Source: a virus
Virus record (IMG/VR): IMGVR_UViG_3300003794_000010
Location: 1-29,904 of that record
Reading direction: 5' to 3' (one strand)
DNA: 29,904 nucleotides
Below, in pieces: positions 7,118 to 15,543 of this stretch. Below the pieces are notes generated by a model. That model was given only the letters and a program-made list of their open reading frames with translations. It ran no database searches and had not been told where the DNA came from. Numbering within the stretch: position 1 is the stretch's first letter; the number at the start of each line of letters is the position of its first letter. The translations under genes were made by a program, and so were the position numbers.

Positions 7118-9315
7118 TATTCAACGCTCCACTGGACGCCGGTCCTTGTCTTGAAGCCACCATTCGGCGTCGAGCCTTCCGGGACCTTATAGTCGGCCAG
7201 CGGGTTCTTGAGCTGACGGATCCGCTGACGCCCTTCGGCCGGCGTGATGGCCCTGTCAGCAACTGCATCGGCAATCTCGCCCATCTGCTGCTCATACTGC
7301 GCAATTCCGCGCATGGTCTGGAAGATGAGCTGGTTGCCTCCCGGCTGGTTGATGATGCGCGGCAGCGAAGCACGGAACATCTTGATATCGCCGTCGGACA
7401 TCGTTCCCGATCCGGGAAGACGCTGTTCCGGAACCATCTTTTCGAGAAGAGCCGAGGCAGCCTGAATATCGCTGGTGCCTTCGCCGATCGGCACCCCCCA
7501 ATCGCCCGCGAGCTTCTTGAACGCGCCCTCGGCGCCCTGTGGGACGTTGGCAAAGATGCTTTCCAGACGATCGATCTGCCCAAGTCGCCCTCTGGCCTGC
7601 ATGCCGGCATCGGACATTGCGGCGAACGTTTCTGCGTTCTTCTTGTCGAGATTTTCGAAGAACTTGTCCCCCTCACCGCCGACGATGTTCGTCGTGTTGC
7701 TGGCTCCAGCCTTCTTGATTTCCTGCTGGTACTGCAGCCGACCGAGCGGGACACGGCCCGCGGCGCGCTCCTCGCTGGCATAGGTCTCATAATCCTGCAT
7801 GTTTGCCGTCGGCTTGGGCGCGCTTTCATAGACCTTTTCCGGCGCACCACCGCGCGGATCGGTTCTTAGCACTGTTCCGTCCGGCAACGTTGTGTAGGTA
7901 TATTTCGGGCCTTTAGCCTGATCTATCTGGATCTGGCCGAGCTGCAATTCCTGCTGATAACGCGGGTCACCCTGGCGCTGCTGGCGCTCGTAATCCTGCC
8001 GCGCCCGCCACGTCTGCTCTTCCTGCGCCGCGGCGGCTTCCTGCATCTGCTGTTGCATGACCATGCGCAGCGCGGCCTTCTGTCCGTCGTCGAGGAACGG
8101 GTTGCTGAGGAGCTTGAGCATTTCCGGATCGGGGCGATACGGCTGCACACGTGGCATCTGCGGCGGACCGGCCTGCGCGACTTGCTGCGGCGGAACAGAT
8201 GCGACCGGCGGCGCGGCCGAGACATCGCGGCTCGGGAGCGGCGGAAGCGCGGTCCCCGTCTGCTGTGGCGGTAGAAATGCCTGCGGCTGCATGTCCGCGC
8301 CCATCTCGACCGCCGGGAGCACCTGACCACCTGAGGAAGCCGTTTCAGTCGTTGGCATAGCACCAGGATTCGGCGCGGTCGGGTTATAGTTCGGGGCGCT
8401 GACCTTAGGATCAACATACCCAGAGGCGGAAGCCTGACGCTCGATCGCTGCGGCGGCCGGAGGCATACCCACGGATGGGTCGAGGCTGGCGACTTCCTGC
8501 CCCTGCCCGGCGAAAGTCGGCAGATACGCGCTTGCATAGCTCCGCCGACGTGCTGCTTCGCCACCCGGCCGGTTATAGCCAGCAAACCGCCATGCATTGG
8601 CCATCAGGTCGGCCGCCTCCTCCGGGGATTTGGCGCTGTTGAGCTTCGCGACGAGCTGCGGATCCTCCTTCATGAAGAACTCGGCTTGCGTCTGGGGCGA
8701 GCCATTACCTTCCTCGCCCTTCGACGCGGCAAAGTTCCGGAGGTTCTGCAGCCGCTCGGCGCGCCAGGACATGACGCCGCCGGACGTGCCTTGCTCGCCG
8801 CTCTCGCTCGGATCGGCCCAGGAACCGCCGGCCTTCTTCGGAGACCAACCACTTTCGGCACGCCCGGTCGCGGCGACCGCTGCCAGCCCGTAGGGATTGG
8901 TCAGTCCGCCGGCCTTCACGGTGTCGATGAACGGTGAGAACGTCGAGCCGTTGTTCGACACGTCAGGAGGCGTCGAGGACGTCACCCGCATTGATCCATC
9001 GTCATTGACCTTCGGCATCATCGAACCGGTCGCGGTGGGCTGGCCGGTCGCAGCGGCGTTGCCGCCGCCGAGTATCCGCCCCAGGATGCTGTCGAACTGT
9101 GTGCTCGCAGCTGCCCTGCCCTCGCCCAGCGCCTTGTCGGCACGATACCGGCCGATGCCAGACGCAGCGCCCATCAGCAGCGCGCCGATGCCCTCTGGCA
9201 CGTTCTTCGGCTGCATGCCCATTATGCGCTTGGCGAGCGCGTCTGCGGCCTCACGACGGGATTGCAGATCCTGGTAGGTCAGGCCGGTATTGCCGCCGAA
9301 AAGATATCCGACCAT
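7117..9315 (-). CDS. Virion protein with phage tail lysozyme domain (732 aa)
   Basis: 732 residues. About 137-265 match the phage tail lysozyme type: NPYGLAAVAATGRAESGW with Glu154 as likely catalytic acid, the segment GTSGGVMSWRAERL, and WRFAGYNRPGG. The following part (about 270-420) is Pro/Gln/Ala-rich and repetitive, then a Gln-rich coiled region (about 410-450) and a helical C-terminal region. It would cut peptidoglycan locally while DNA enters the cell. Start and stop overlap neighbours by one base each (TGATG type). The low-complexity middle suggests a flexible linker inside the virion. Confidence 0.78.
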   Translation of the reverse strand: MVGYLFGGNTGLTYQDLQSRREAADALAKRIMGMQPKNVPEGIGALLMGAASGIGRYRADKALGEGRAAASTQFDSILGRILGGGNAAATGQPTATGSMMPKVNDDGSMRVTSSTPPDVSNNGSTFSPFIDTVKAGGLTNPYGLAAVAATGRAESGWSPKKAGGSWADPSESGEQGTSGGVMSWRAERLQNLRNFAASKGEEGNGSPQTQAEFFMKEDPQLVAKLNSAKSPEEAADLMANAWRFAGYNRPGGEAARRRSYASAYLPTFAGQGQEVASLDPSVGMPPAAAAIERQASASGYVDPKVSAPNYNPTAPNPGAMPTTETASSGGQVLPAVEMGADMQPQAFLPPQQTGTALPPLPSRDVSAAPPVASVPPQQVAQAGPPQMPRVQPYRPDPEMLKLLSNPFLDDGQKAALRMVMQQQMQEAAAAQEEQTWRARQDYERQQRQGDPRYQQELQLGQIQIDQAKGPKYTYTTLPDGTVLRTDPRGGAPEKVYESAPKPTANMQDYETYASEERAAGRVPLGRLQYQQEIKKAGASNTTNIVGGEGDKFFENLDKKNAETFAAMSDAGMQARGRLGQIDRLESIFANVPQGAEGAFKKLAGDWGVPIGEGTSDIQAASALLEKMVPEQRLPGSGTMSDGDIKMFRASLPRIINQPGGNQLIFQTMRGIAQYEQQMGEIADAVADRAITPAEGRQRIRQLKNPLADYKVPEGSTPNGGFKTRTGVQWSVE

Positions 9316-9611
9316 CAGTAGAGGCCTCCTTTGGGACCAAAGCCGAACAGCGCTCCAAGGTCCATGCTCTGCATCTTCGCCGTGCCGCCGGCAGCACCCG
9401 GCGCCGTCGGGAACTGGTTCTGCGGTCTATCCATGAAGCCGCGAAGGCCCATCCCTATGCCCGCTGCCAGTTGTCCTGCACCCTGGGGGACGCTCTGCGC
9501 CGGCTGGCCCATGATCTGTTGCGCGAGCTGCGCCGCCATCTGCTGGCGCCGAACGGCGGGGTCGGTCTGCCCCTGCTGCATGTAGCCGTAACGCTCAAAG
9601 CCGCCGTTCAT
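9315..9611 (-). CDS. Small Gln/Gly-rich virion-associated protein (98 aa)
   Basis: 98 residues, rich in Gln, Gly, Met and Ala, with MAAQLAQQIMGQP in the middle and a Gly-rich end. No domain recognised. The start overlaps the stop of the upstream gene (ATGA) and its stop overlaps the next start, so it is a coupled member of the ejection-protein cluster. The MAAQLAQQIMG segment resembles the N-terminal part of the 732-aa protein (ADALAKRIMGMQP and following), which suggests a related origin. Confidence 0.65.
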   Translation of the reverse strand: MNGGFERYGYMQQGQTDPAVRRQQMAAQLAQQIMGQPAQSVPQGAGQLAAGIGMGLRGFMDRPQNQFPTAPGAAGGTAKMQSMDLGALFGFGPKGGLY

Positions 9612-10942
9612 CGCGCAGCTCCAGCGTTGAAGAGCGCGCCGTAATTCACACGGCGATAGCCATCGCGGCCTTTGCGGACGGCGTCGGGTCGGACCTTCTC
9701 GACTTCCTGGGCCATAACGCCGATCCGCTTCGGAGCGTTTTTCGGCTCACCCTTGTAGCGATACTCGTAGAGGCCGCCGACCTTCTTGATGTCCTTCTTG
9801 GCGTCTTCGTCCGACAGGCTGAACAGGCTGCCGATGCCGCCGAGGATGGACCCGAGGCCCGCCTGCTTCTGCTGATAGGCGGCAAGGTCATTCTGATATT
9901 TCTGGTTCACGAGGCCGGCATAATCGACGTTCGGCAGGCTTTGCCCCTGCGTCGGCACGAAGTTCGGGTTATCGACAGGCGCGCCGGCCAGCAGGGCGGA
10001 AATCTCGTTGATCGGCTGGCTGCGCTCGGCATAGGCCTCGTTCAGGTACTGAGACCGAGCAGCATTCTGAGCGTTGATGCGCGCCTGCTCGGCGTTGAAC
10101 GTCTGATCCTGCAGCGCATTGTTGGCGCCGGTCGCGGTATTCTGGTTCTGGTACATCTGCTGATTGGCAGAGTTCGCCAGTTCGACGTTGCCCATATTCT
10201 GGGCATAGCCCTGTTGCTGCGCCGCGTTCTCGAAAGACGCCTTGTTTGCAGCCAGACCGGCAAGCCGTGACTGTTCCTGTCCTGCATTCAGGATCGCACC
10301 GTAACGAGCGTCGTTCTCCTGCCGGGTCGCAGCGTCGATAGCACGGTCGAAGGCAACGGAACCCGGCTGGAGGCCCTGGTTGATCAGTTTCGTTTCGAGC
10401 GCTTCTCGGCTCTGCGCCAGCTGCGGATTGATCCGCTGCATCAGCGCGTCTTCATATTTGCTCGTGTCGAAGTCGATGTCGTAGGTCTTCGTGATGTCGC
10501 CGGCGGGACCGGCGCTCGTCTGTAGCTGCGGACCGGCTCGGTATTGCTGATAGGTCGGCGCCGTGAGCGAGGAAGGGTCACCGGCTGCCGGAGCGCCGTC
10601 GAGCGAGAACGGGGTACCGAGCAGTGCGTCAAGCCGCCCGGACTGGTTGGCGGCAAGCGTGCCGAGGTTCAGGTTGGCTTTATCCTGCTGATCCTTGATC
10701 GCCTGCTGCGTCGGGGACAGGGTCTGCGTCACCGTCGTCGTCGGCACCTTGTAGGTCTGCCCCGTCGTCGGGTCATAGATGTCGCGGGACTCGCCATACT
10801 CATAGCTGAGCGTGCCATCCGGGGTGATCTGGTTGATGTTGCCCAGGTAGGAGTTTGCCGTGGCCGTGGCGACATTGGTCGCGGTCTGCGCTGCTGCCGT
10901 CTCGCGCGGGTCGGGAGCCTTCGGCGTCGATTTCTTACCCAT
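9608..10942 (-). CDS. Tail/internal protein with C-terminal S74-type intramolecular chaperone-like domain (444 aa)
   Basis: 444 residues. The N-terminus is basic (MGKKSTPKAPDPRE), the middle (about 20-360) is a long helical Gln/Asn/Ala-rich region, and the last 70 residues contain SDEDAKKDIKKV, YEYRYKG, and RIGVMAQEVEKVRPDAV, the pattern of the Peptidase_S74 (endosialidase chaperone) domain with its leading Ser-Asp pair. In other phages this domain assists trimerisation and may cut itself off. The ATG at 10942 overlaps the acetyltransferase gene by eight bases; a longer start at 11011 would overlap more and give a non-typical N-terminus. Confidence 0.72.
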   Translation of the reverse strand: MGKKSTPKAPDPRETAAAQTATNVATATANSYLGNINQITPDGTLSYEYGESRDIYDPTTGQTYKVPTTTVTQTLSPTQQAIKDQQDKANLNLGTLAANQSGRLDALLGTPFSLDGAPAAGDPSSLTAPTYQQYRAGPQLQTSAGPAGDITKTYDIDFDTSKYEDALMQRINPQLAQSREALETKLINQGLQPGSVAFDRAIDAATRQENDARYGAILNAGQEQSRLAGLAANKASFENAAQQQGYAQNMGNVELANSANQQMYQNQNTATGANNALQDQTFNAEQARINAQNAARSQYLNEAYAERSQPINEISALLAGAPVDNPNFVPTQGQSLPNVDYAGLVNQKYQNDLAAYQQKQAGLGSILGGIGSLFSLSDEDAKKDIKKVGGLYEYRYKGEPKNAPKRIGVMAQEVEKVRPDAVRKGRDGYRRVNYGALFNAGAAR

Positions 10943-11423
10943 GTGCCACCTTCCTGCGGTCCAGGCGTTCTTCCAGGCTGGTGTTGGCCTGGTGCTGCGC
11001 CCATGCATCATCTGTCAGCGTGAAAATGATCTCTGCTTCGTCCCGGCCATGAAGTCGGGGGATCTTGTAGGCGTTGAAGCCGAAGTCCTCGCAAATCTTC
11101 GCCATGCCGGTGTTGCTCTCGGCAACCCGGACAACGACCATCTGGCAACCAAGCTGCTTGAACGGATAATCGAACATCTCGCGGATGACGTTGCGGGTCA
11201 GCCAACGCTTGCTGATCGCCGCGACGGAGTATTCGATCACCCCGTGTTCGGGGAAATAGTTGTTGTAGACGACGGCCGCGATCAGCCTGTCTTTGTGGAT
11301 CACCCCGAAGGAAACGAAATCCCCGAAGCCGCGCTGACAGCCGGGAATAAGGTTCATGACGAACTGCCCAAGCGCCGCGTTCAGCTCCGGCGTCTTCTGG
11401 CTCGCCCAAACAACCTCGATCAT
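10935..11423 (-). CDS. GNAT-family N-acetyltransferase-like protein (162 aa)
   Basis: 162 residues with the order of a GNAT fold: strand VSFGVIHKDRLIAAVVYNNY cut short here to RLIAAVVYNNY, strand VIEYSVAA, the segment SKRWLTRNVIREMFDYPF in place of the acetyl-CoA loop and helix, strand MVVVRVAESN, then MAKICEDFGF and the following strand. The classic R/QxxGxG/A loop is not clear. Proteins of this kind occur between tail genes of many podophages. Substrate unknown; it may modify a virion or host protein. It overlaps both neighbours by 4-8 bases. Confidence 0.7.
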   Translation of the reverse strand: MIEVVWASQKTPELNAALGQFVMNLIPGCQRGFGDFVSFGVIHKDRLIAAVVYNNYFPEHGVIEYSVAAISKRWLTRNVIREMFDYPFKQLGCQMVVVRVAESNTGMAKICEDFGFNAYKIPRLHGRDEAEIIFTLTDDAWAQHQANTSLEERLDRRKVAHG

Positions 11424-13027
11424 ACGCTCTGTTCACCCGTCGTGATTTGAAGGTTGCCGAGATCAAGCGCCACCCGCAGCGCAACCGGGCCGCCGGAAAC
11501 GATCACCGCGCCGATCGCGAGAGTGTCGCCGCTGGCGCGCACGTTCTGCCGATACTCGAATCGCTGCATTGAGCTCGGGTTGTCCCAGACCGCGACGTCC
11601 CATAGGCCCACATCCCATTCCGACGATCCGGCATCGCCGACGGAGACGACATTGAACGTCGGGATGGAGGTATCCCCATTGGCCCGGGCGAACAGCAGAA
11701 GCTCCGGCTTTTCCCGGGCCTTGATATACATCTGGCCGATCGTCGCTTCCTTGCGTTGGCCGAAGGCGCCGACCGCACGGAACTGCGACAGGTAGGACGC
11801 GATGAACGGCAAGCCGTCGTCTGTGCCATTGGTGTCGCCCTGCCATACCGATCCGGCGAGCGAGCCGAAGAAGATGCTGCCCTGAATGCTGCCATAGCAG
11901 GTGGCTTTCCAGTTGGTGACCACCGACCAGGCCCAGGTCACTACATTCAGGACAAAGGTCGTGTCGGGAACGACGATGTTGTTGGGGAAGGACACAATGA
12001 CCAGCTTCTGTTCCGGCCAATAGGTCATCGACCAGCCGGTCGGCGCCGCGGTGGCTGCAGTGCTCCAGTCGTCCTCGATCGGGCGCGAGCGAGAGAACGA
12101 GGACAGGGCATCACCGTTTCTCTGGACAGCCTGCGACATCGGGATCAGCCCGGATACAGTCGCGATCAGGACGTCACCGCCGGCTTTGATGAAGGCGTTT
12201 TTCCCGAGCGGCTTGCCGATCTGATAGACGCCCTGAACTGTGAAGTTCCCGGCCACGTCAGGATCATCACCCTGAAAAACCGCGACCTCGCCCTCAGTCG
12301 TGACGAAGACGCAATATTCGTTCGGGCCGGTCCCGCTTTCGATCGACCAGTTGAAGCCCATCAGCAACGAGCCGCCGTTTTTCAGAGTTCCGCCGAGTGG
12401 GAAGACCTTCGCGGCACCGGAGATAGCAGCCGCCGGCAAATAGTAGGCGTCCATCGTCCCGGCTTTGACGAAAAACTCGCGGTTCTTGAACAGCCAGCCT
12501 TGCGAGAGCTGCGCCATCGTCGTCGAATCCGTGAACGTGATTGCCGGCGTGGTCCAGCTCGTACCGTCAAACACCCGGCGAGAGTCCGCACCGTTGGTGG
12601 CGATCAGATAAGCGCCGCCGGTGTTCGAATGCTGGAACGTGGACCAATCGCCGCCCGTCAGGCCGGTCACCACCGCCGCCGTGTTTGTCGGAGGCGCGGC
12701 CGGCGAGGTCATGTCATAGATCGCGTTCACCGTCGCCATGAACAGCTTCTCGGCGCCGCCGTATTTGTAGGTGAAGGCACTGACGAAATCGGCGCCGCTG
12801 GCAATGACGGCCTTCTTGATCGACCCGCCACGGATGCGGGCGCCGGTCAGCGTCGGAAGCCAATTCTTCAACACCGCCGCGGCGCCCGGCAGATCATCCG
12901 AAAGCGTCGTCGTGGTATAGAGGCCCTTCACGGGCGCCGGCAGCGTCAAGGGCGCCGATGCCTGCGGCGGGACGGCCTTCACCGGACCTCTGTTCGACTG
13001 CATCAATCGAGACGGGCGGAGCTTCAT
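11420..13027 (-). CDS. Large tail/hub structural protein (535 aa)
   Basis: 535 residues, rich in Gly, Ser, Thr and Trp, with many short beta-type segments and repeated forms such as TGGDWSTFQHSN and WDVGLWDVAVWDNP, compatible with a beta-propeller or beta-barrel virion protein. The place after two connector-like genes matches that of P22 gp10-type tail hub or stabilisation proteins (about 470 residues). The ATG at 13027 overlaps the upstream stop by four bases (ATGA); the longer frame to 13114 is rejected. The identity is inferred from size, composition and synteny. Confidence 0.65.
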   Translation of the reverse strand: MKLRPSRLMQSNRGPVKAVPPQASAPLTLPAPVKGLYTTTTLSDDLPGAAAVLKNWLPTLTGARIRGGSIKKAVIASGADFVSAFTYKYGGAEKLFMATVNAIYDMTSPAAPPTNTAAVVTGLTGGDWSTFQHSNTGGAYLIATNGADSRRVFDGTSWTTPAITFTDSTTMAQLSQGWLFKNREFFVKAGTMDAYYLPAAAISGAAKVFPLGGTLKNGGSLLMGFNWSIESGTGPNEYCVFVTTEGEVAVFQGDDPDVAGNFTVQGVYQIGKPLGKNAFIKAGGDVLIATVSGLIPMSQAVQRNGDALSSFSRSRPIEDDWSTAATAAPTGWSMTYWPEQKLVIVSFPNNIVVPDTTFVLNVVTWAWSVVTNWKATCYGSIQGSIFFGSLAGSVWQGDTNGTDDGLPFIASYLSQFRAVGAFGQRKEATIGQMYIKAREKPELLLFARANGDTSIPTFNVVSVGDAGSSEWDVGLWDVAVWDNPSSMQRFEYRQNVRASGDTLAIGAVIVSGGPVALRVALDLGNLQITTGEQSV

Positions 13028-13620
13028 CCGCGGTCCTCCTCGGTCGCCGTGGCAAGGGCAGCCTCGAACTCGGCAAGCGGATCGTCGTAGTTCAGGCCCT
13101 TTTGCCGCTTCCACCGCCAGATGAGGTTCAGGACCAGCAGACGTTCGGGGAAGACAACGACATCATCGTCTGCGGTCCAGTCTGCTTTTTCGGTCCCGGT
13201 GCTGCCCAGGATCCAGTTCTTGGAGACATACGTGACCAGGGCACCGACAGCGGCAGCGGCCGGCGAGAACGCAATGGCCGCGGTGGACAGGTAATAATAG
13301 GGCTGCACCGACGGCACCTGCAGGACGACCGCCCACTGCGACGGGCTCTTGACGGGGCGTGCGAATTCACCGGCCGCCGTGAAGACTGCTCCGCCCTCAA
13401 TCAGCCGGTCGTAGTCCGCCGGAAATGGGAATGGCGATGCCGACGCCGTGTCGGAGCGCTGGAGGGCCTTCCATGCAAACCGCTCTGCAATCTCCTGGCC
13501 GGCGAGCTTGGCAAGTTCAAGCATGGTCTGGGCGGCCGGATTGTTCGAGCCGTAGACGCTCGTGAAGCGGTCGAGCGAAACGACATCGCAAACGTCATTG
13601 ATCGCTGTCAGGACCGTCAT
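13024..13620 (-). CDS. Head-tail connector / tail accessory protein (198 aa)
   Basis: 198 residues. The N-terminal half is helical with TMLELAKLAGQEIAERFAWK, then PFPADYDRLIEGG and a Trp/Tyr-rich beta part, ending with a Trp-rich helix FPERLLVLNLIWRWKRQKG. Such patterns occur in tail tubular and connector-type proteins of podophages (T7 gp11 or P22 gp4 position). It overlaps the neighbours by four bases on both sides. The function follows from the order: capsid, connector, tail. Confidence 0.65.
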   Translation of the reverse strand: MTVLTAINDVCDVVSLDRFTSVYGSNNPAAQTMLELAKLAGQEIAERFAWKALQRSDTASASPFPFPADYDRLIEGGAVFTAAGEFARPVKSPSQWAVVLQVPSVQPYYYLSTAAIAFSPAAAAVGALVTYVSKNWILGSTGTEKADWTADDDVVVFPERLLVLNLIWRWKRQKGLNYDDPLAEFEAALATATEEDRG

Positions 13621-14219
13621 GGGGTCACCCCGCTCAAGGTGACCTGACCGTTGCCCCAGCGCGCCCGGTTATCAGCGAGCGTCAGGCCGGCCATAGCGTT
13701 TTCCTTCAACGGCCGCGCGCCGCCGACCAGTTCGCCGTTCTTGGCCCAGATGCCGATTTCCTCGACGAGTGCGTAGAGATAGGCGTCCGGCGCCTTCTCC
13801 AGCAGCCAGTTGGTCGGGCTCGTCGGCGTCAGCGGCGGGATCTTCGCATAGTAAGTCATGGTAAGGTTGCCGGTCGTCGTCGGCCGCGCCATGATCGTCG
13901 TGCCCACCACCGCATAACCCTGCGGATAGCCGCCATAGTTCCGGTAACGGTTCGTCAGCGCCTGGAGAGACCATGCGCCAATCGTGTATCCATCAGGGGT
14001 CAGCACCTCGCGCGCTTCGAGGAAGTCGGCGGGCAAGGTACCGTTGCCGTTCGTAAGCGCGACCGTTGCCACCGTCTCCATGTCGGCAATCCGCAGGACA
14101 CGGTTCATCTTGGCTTCCGCCAGCGCCACGAAGCGAGGGAATAGATGCGCGACGTCATCGCGGCCGGAATACTCGCCCGCGTCGATCAGCAGCGAGGCGT
14201 AATCTGAAATACCGGCCAT
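13617..14219 (-). CDS. Phage adaptor (head-tail connector) protein (200 aa)
   Basis: 200 residues from the ATG at 14219, chosen because it overlaps the previous stop (TGATG) with a GGAAGG site eight bases before; the ATG at 14234 lies further inside that gene. The helical part FVALAEAKMNRVLRI, then LPADFLEAREVL and TMTYYAKIPPL with NWLLEKAPDAYLYALVEE are typical of the SU10-type adaptor family found beside SU10/DUF5309 capsid genes. It should dock below the portal. Confidence 0.75.
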   Translation of the reverse strand: MAGISDYASLLIDAGEYSGRDDVAHLFPRFVALAEAKMNRVLRIADMETVATVALTNGNGTLPADFLEAREVLTPDGYTIGAWSLQALTNRYRNYGGYPQGYAVVGTTIMARPTTTGNLTMTYYAKIPPLTPTSPTNWLLEKAPDAYLYALVEEIGIWAKNGELVGGARPLKENAMAGLTLADNRARWGNGQVTLSGVTP

Positions 14220-14407
14220 CAGGCGACCTTCCATCCCGTTGCTTGTTGATACATGCGGTTCCGATCGGAGAGCCGTGCCATCTCTTCGGTCACCCGGCGG
14301 ATTTCATCAGACGCGTACTGATAGCCGCGGGGATCGTCCTCGATCGACGGTCGGCCGGCTTCCAAATCATGGAGTTGCTGTCGGAGCTGCGCCCACGTAA
14401 CGGTCAC
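14219..14407 (-). CDS. Small helical phage protein (62 aa)
   Basis: 62 residues, two amphipathic helices rich in Arg, Glu and Gln, with no membrane segment. It resembles small head-module proteins of unknown role. The start overlaps the previous stop by four bases and its stop overlaps the adaptor start by one base, so it is a coupled member of the operon. No function assigned. Confidence 0.6.
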   Translation of the reverse strand: MTVTWAQLRQQLHDLEAGRPSIEDDPRGYQYASDEIRRVTEEMARLSDRNRMYQQATGWKVA

Positions 14408-14727
14408 ACCCGACCCTCGAATGACCGCCAGGCGCGATTGTCGCTATCGTTCAGCCACCGGCTCACATAGGCGTCATCGCCTTCGCTATGGGCACGGACA
14501 AGGTTGGCGTGGTGGGCGTGGTTCGCCGGGACAGAGGCGATTTTCACCCAATCGCCGAACTTGTTGCCAGAGGTGGCATTCCGGGTGAACTCGTTTTCGC
14601 GGACGATGTTATCGACGGGCGTATCAATACGGAAAACGTATTCCTGCCCATCGAAATAACGCCAGACCGAACGGCCAGTGGCAAAGTCATAGTCGTGAAG
14701 TTCCCACTGGCCGTCACGGATCGTCAT
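14404..14727 (-). CDS. Hypothetical head-module protein (107 aa)
   Basis: 107 residues. The N-terminal half has several Trp and Tyr (GQWELHDYDF, then VWRYFDGQEYVFR) and is probably beta, the C-terminal half is helical and contains HAHHANLVRAHSEGDD. I do not recognise a family. It lies two bases after the upstream stop and overlaps the next gene by four bases. It may be a minor capsid or connector component. Confidence 0.6.
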   Translation of the reverse strand: MTIRDGQWELHDYDFATGRSVWRYFDGQEYVFRIDTPVDNIVRENEFTRNATSGNKFGDWVKIASVPANHAHHANLVRAHSEGDDAYVSRWLNDSDNRAWRSFEGRV

Positions 14728-14729
14728 GG

Positions 14730-15044
14730 TCAGTCGTCCTCGCCGAGCGGGATTTCCGCCTTGCCTTGGCCGATAAGCTGCTTTGCCTTGCTCACCGGCA
14801 CTTCGACGACTTCGCCAGCGGACTTGCGCTCGCCTTCTTCCGGCCAGTAGTCGAACTTGAGGCGAACCTCGACCATCTTTTCCTTTACCTTTTTCGGCTT
14901 CGGATCGGCGATGATAGAGGTGGGCGACGGCCCAGGCGTGATGCCTTCCACTTCCGGCGGAGCAGCATCATCAGGCAGGATAGGAGCCTGTTCCGTGGTC
15001 GAGGCCTGCCCCGGGTCAAGCGGTTTGTTTTTCGAGTCTGTCAT
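14730..15044 (-). CDS. Hypothetical head-module protein with Pro-rich N-terminus (104 aa)
   Basis: 104 residues. Residues 1-55 are Pro/Ala/Asp-rich and probably disordered; residues 60-100 form a compact module (EVRLKFDYWPEEGE, then VEVPVSKAKQLIGQGKAE). Similar short modules, with a strand pair followed by a helix that ends before a GKA turn, are seen in small proteins beside capsid genes. Function unknown. A ribosome site AAGGAGG precedes the ATG at 15044. Confidence 0.6.
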   Translation of the reverse strand: MTDSKNKPLDPGQASTTEQAPILPDDAAPPEVEGITPGPSPTSIIADPKPKKVKEKMVEVRLKFDYWPEEGERKSAGEVVEVPVSKAKQLIGQGKAEIPLGEDD

Positions 15045-15095
15045 GGCTTTCCTCCTTCAAGGAAAGAGGCGGCTCATCACCGCCCCCGTTTCGGA

Positions 15096-15530
15096 TTAGA
15101 CGGCCGCCGAGAACGGCGTGACTTCGGTACCCGTGCCGGAGCAGATCATCTGCACCTGCCAGGTATTGGCCGCGACGTCCTTCAGCTTGATCCGGTCACC
15201 CTTGATGCCGCCCTTGGTGGAGCCGTTCATGGTGATCGTGTCGGTGTCGACCGCGGTCTCGAAGCCGGCGACGGTATCGCCGGCATCCTGGGTCATCAGG
15301 CAGGCGCCGGTCATGATGTCGGCCGACCGGGAAACCTGAATGATGACGTTGTTCGACGTGACGGTGGTCCCGATCACGATGTCGAACTCGGCACCGGAGC
15401 CGGATGCATCCGGCAGGGTGAGCGTCGACCCGGCGGCACGGTTGACGACAACAGTCGCCGGTGTGCCATAGGTCGATGCATTGAGGGCGAGCGTTGCCGC
15501 CGTCAGGTTGAAGGGCAGATAGGTAGGCAT
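15096..15530 (-). CDS. Capsid decoration-like protein (144 aa)
   Basis: 144 residues, Thr/Ala/Val-rich and almost wholly beta-type, no cysteine cluster, no signal peptide. It lies directly after the major capsid gene (14-base gap, AGGAGAG-type site before the start). Size, composition and place fit a head decoration or capsid-stabilising protein. The family is not recognised, so this is a call from context. The segment TLTLPDASGSGAEFDIVIG resembles beta-type domains of virion surface proteins. Confidence 0.6.
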   Translation of the reverse strand: MPTYLPFNLTAATLALNASTYGTPATVVVNRAAGSTLTLPDASGSGAEFDIVIGTTVTSNNVIIQVSRSADIMTGACLMTQDAGDTVAGFETAVDTDTITMNGSTKGGIKGDRIKLKDVAANTWQVQMICSGTGTEVTPFSAAV

Positions 15531-15543
15531 GGGTTCGCTCTCC

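Noticed and set aside
11756-13090. Long plus-strand frame (444 aa) opposite the large tail protein
   Set aside because: Antisense shadow of a GC-rich gene: strongly Arg-rich composition, no recognisable motif.
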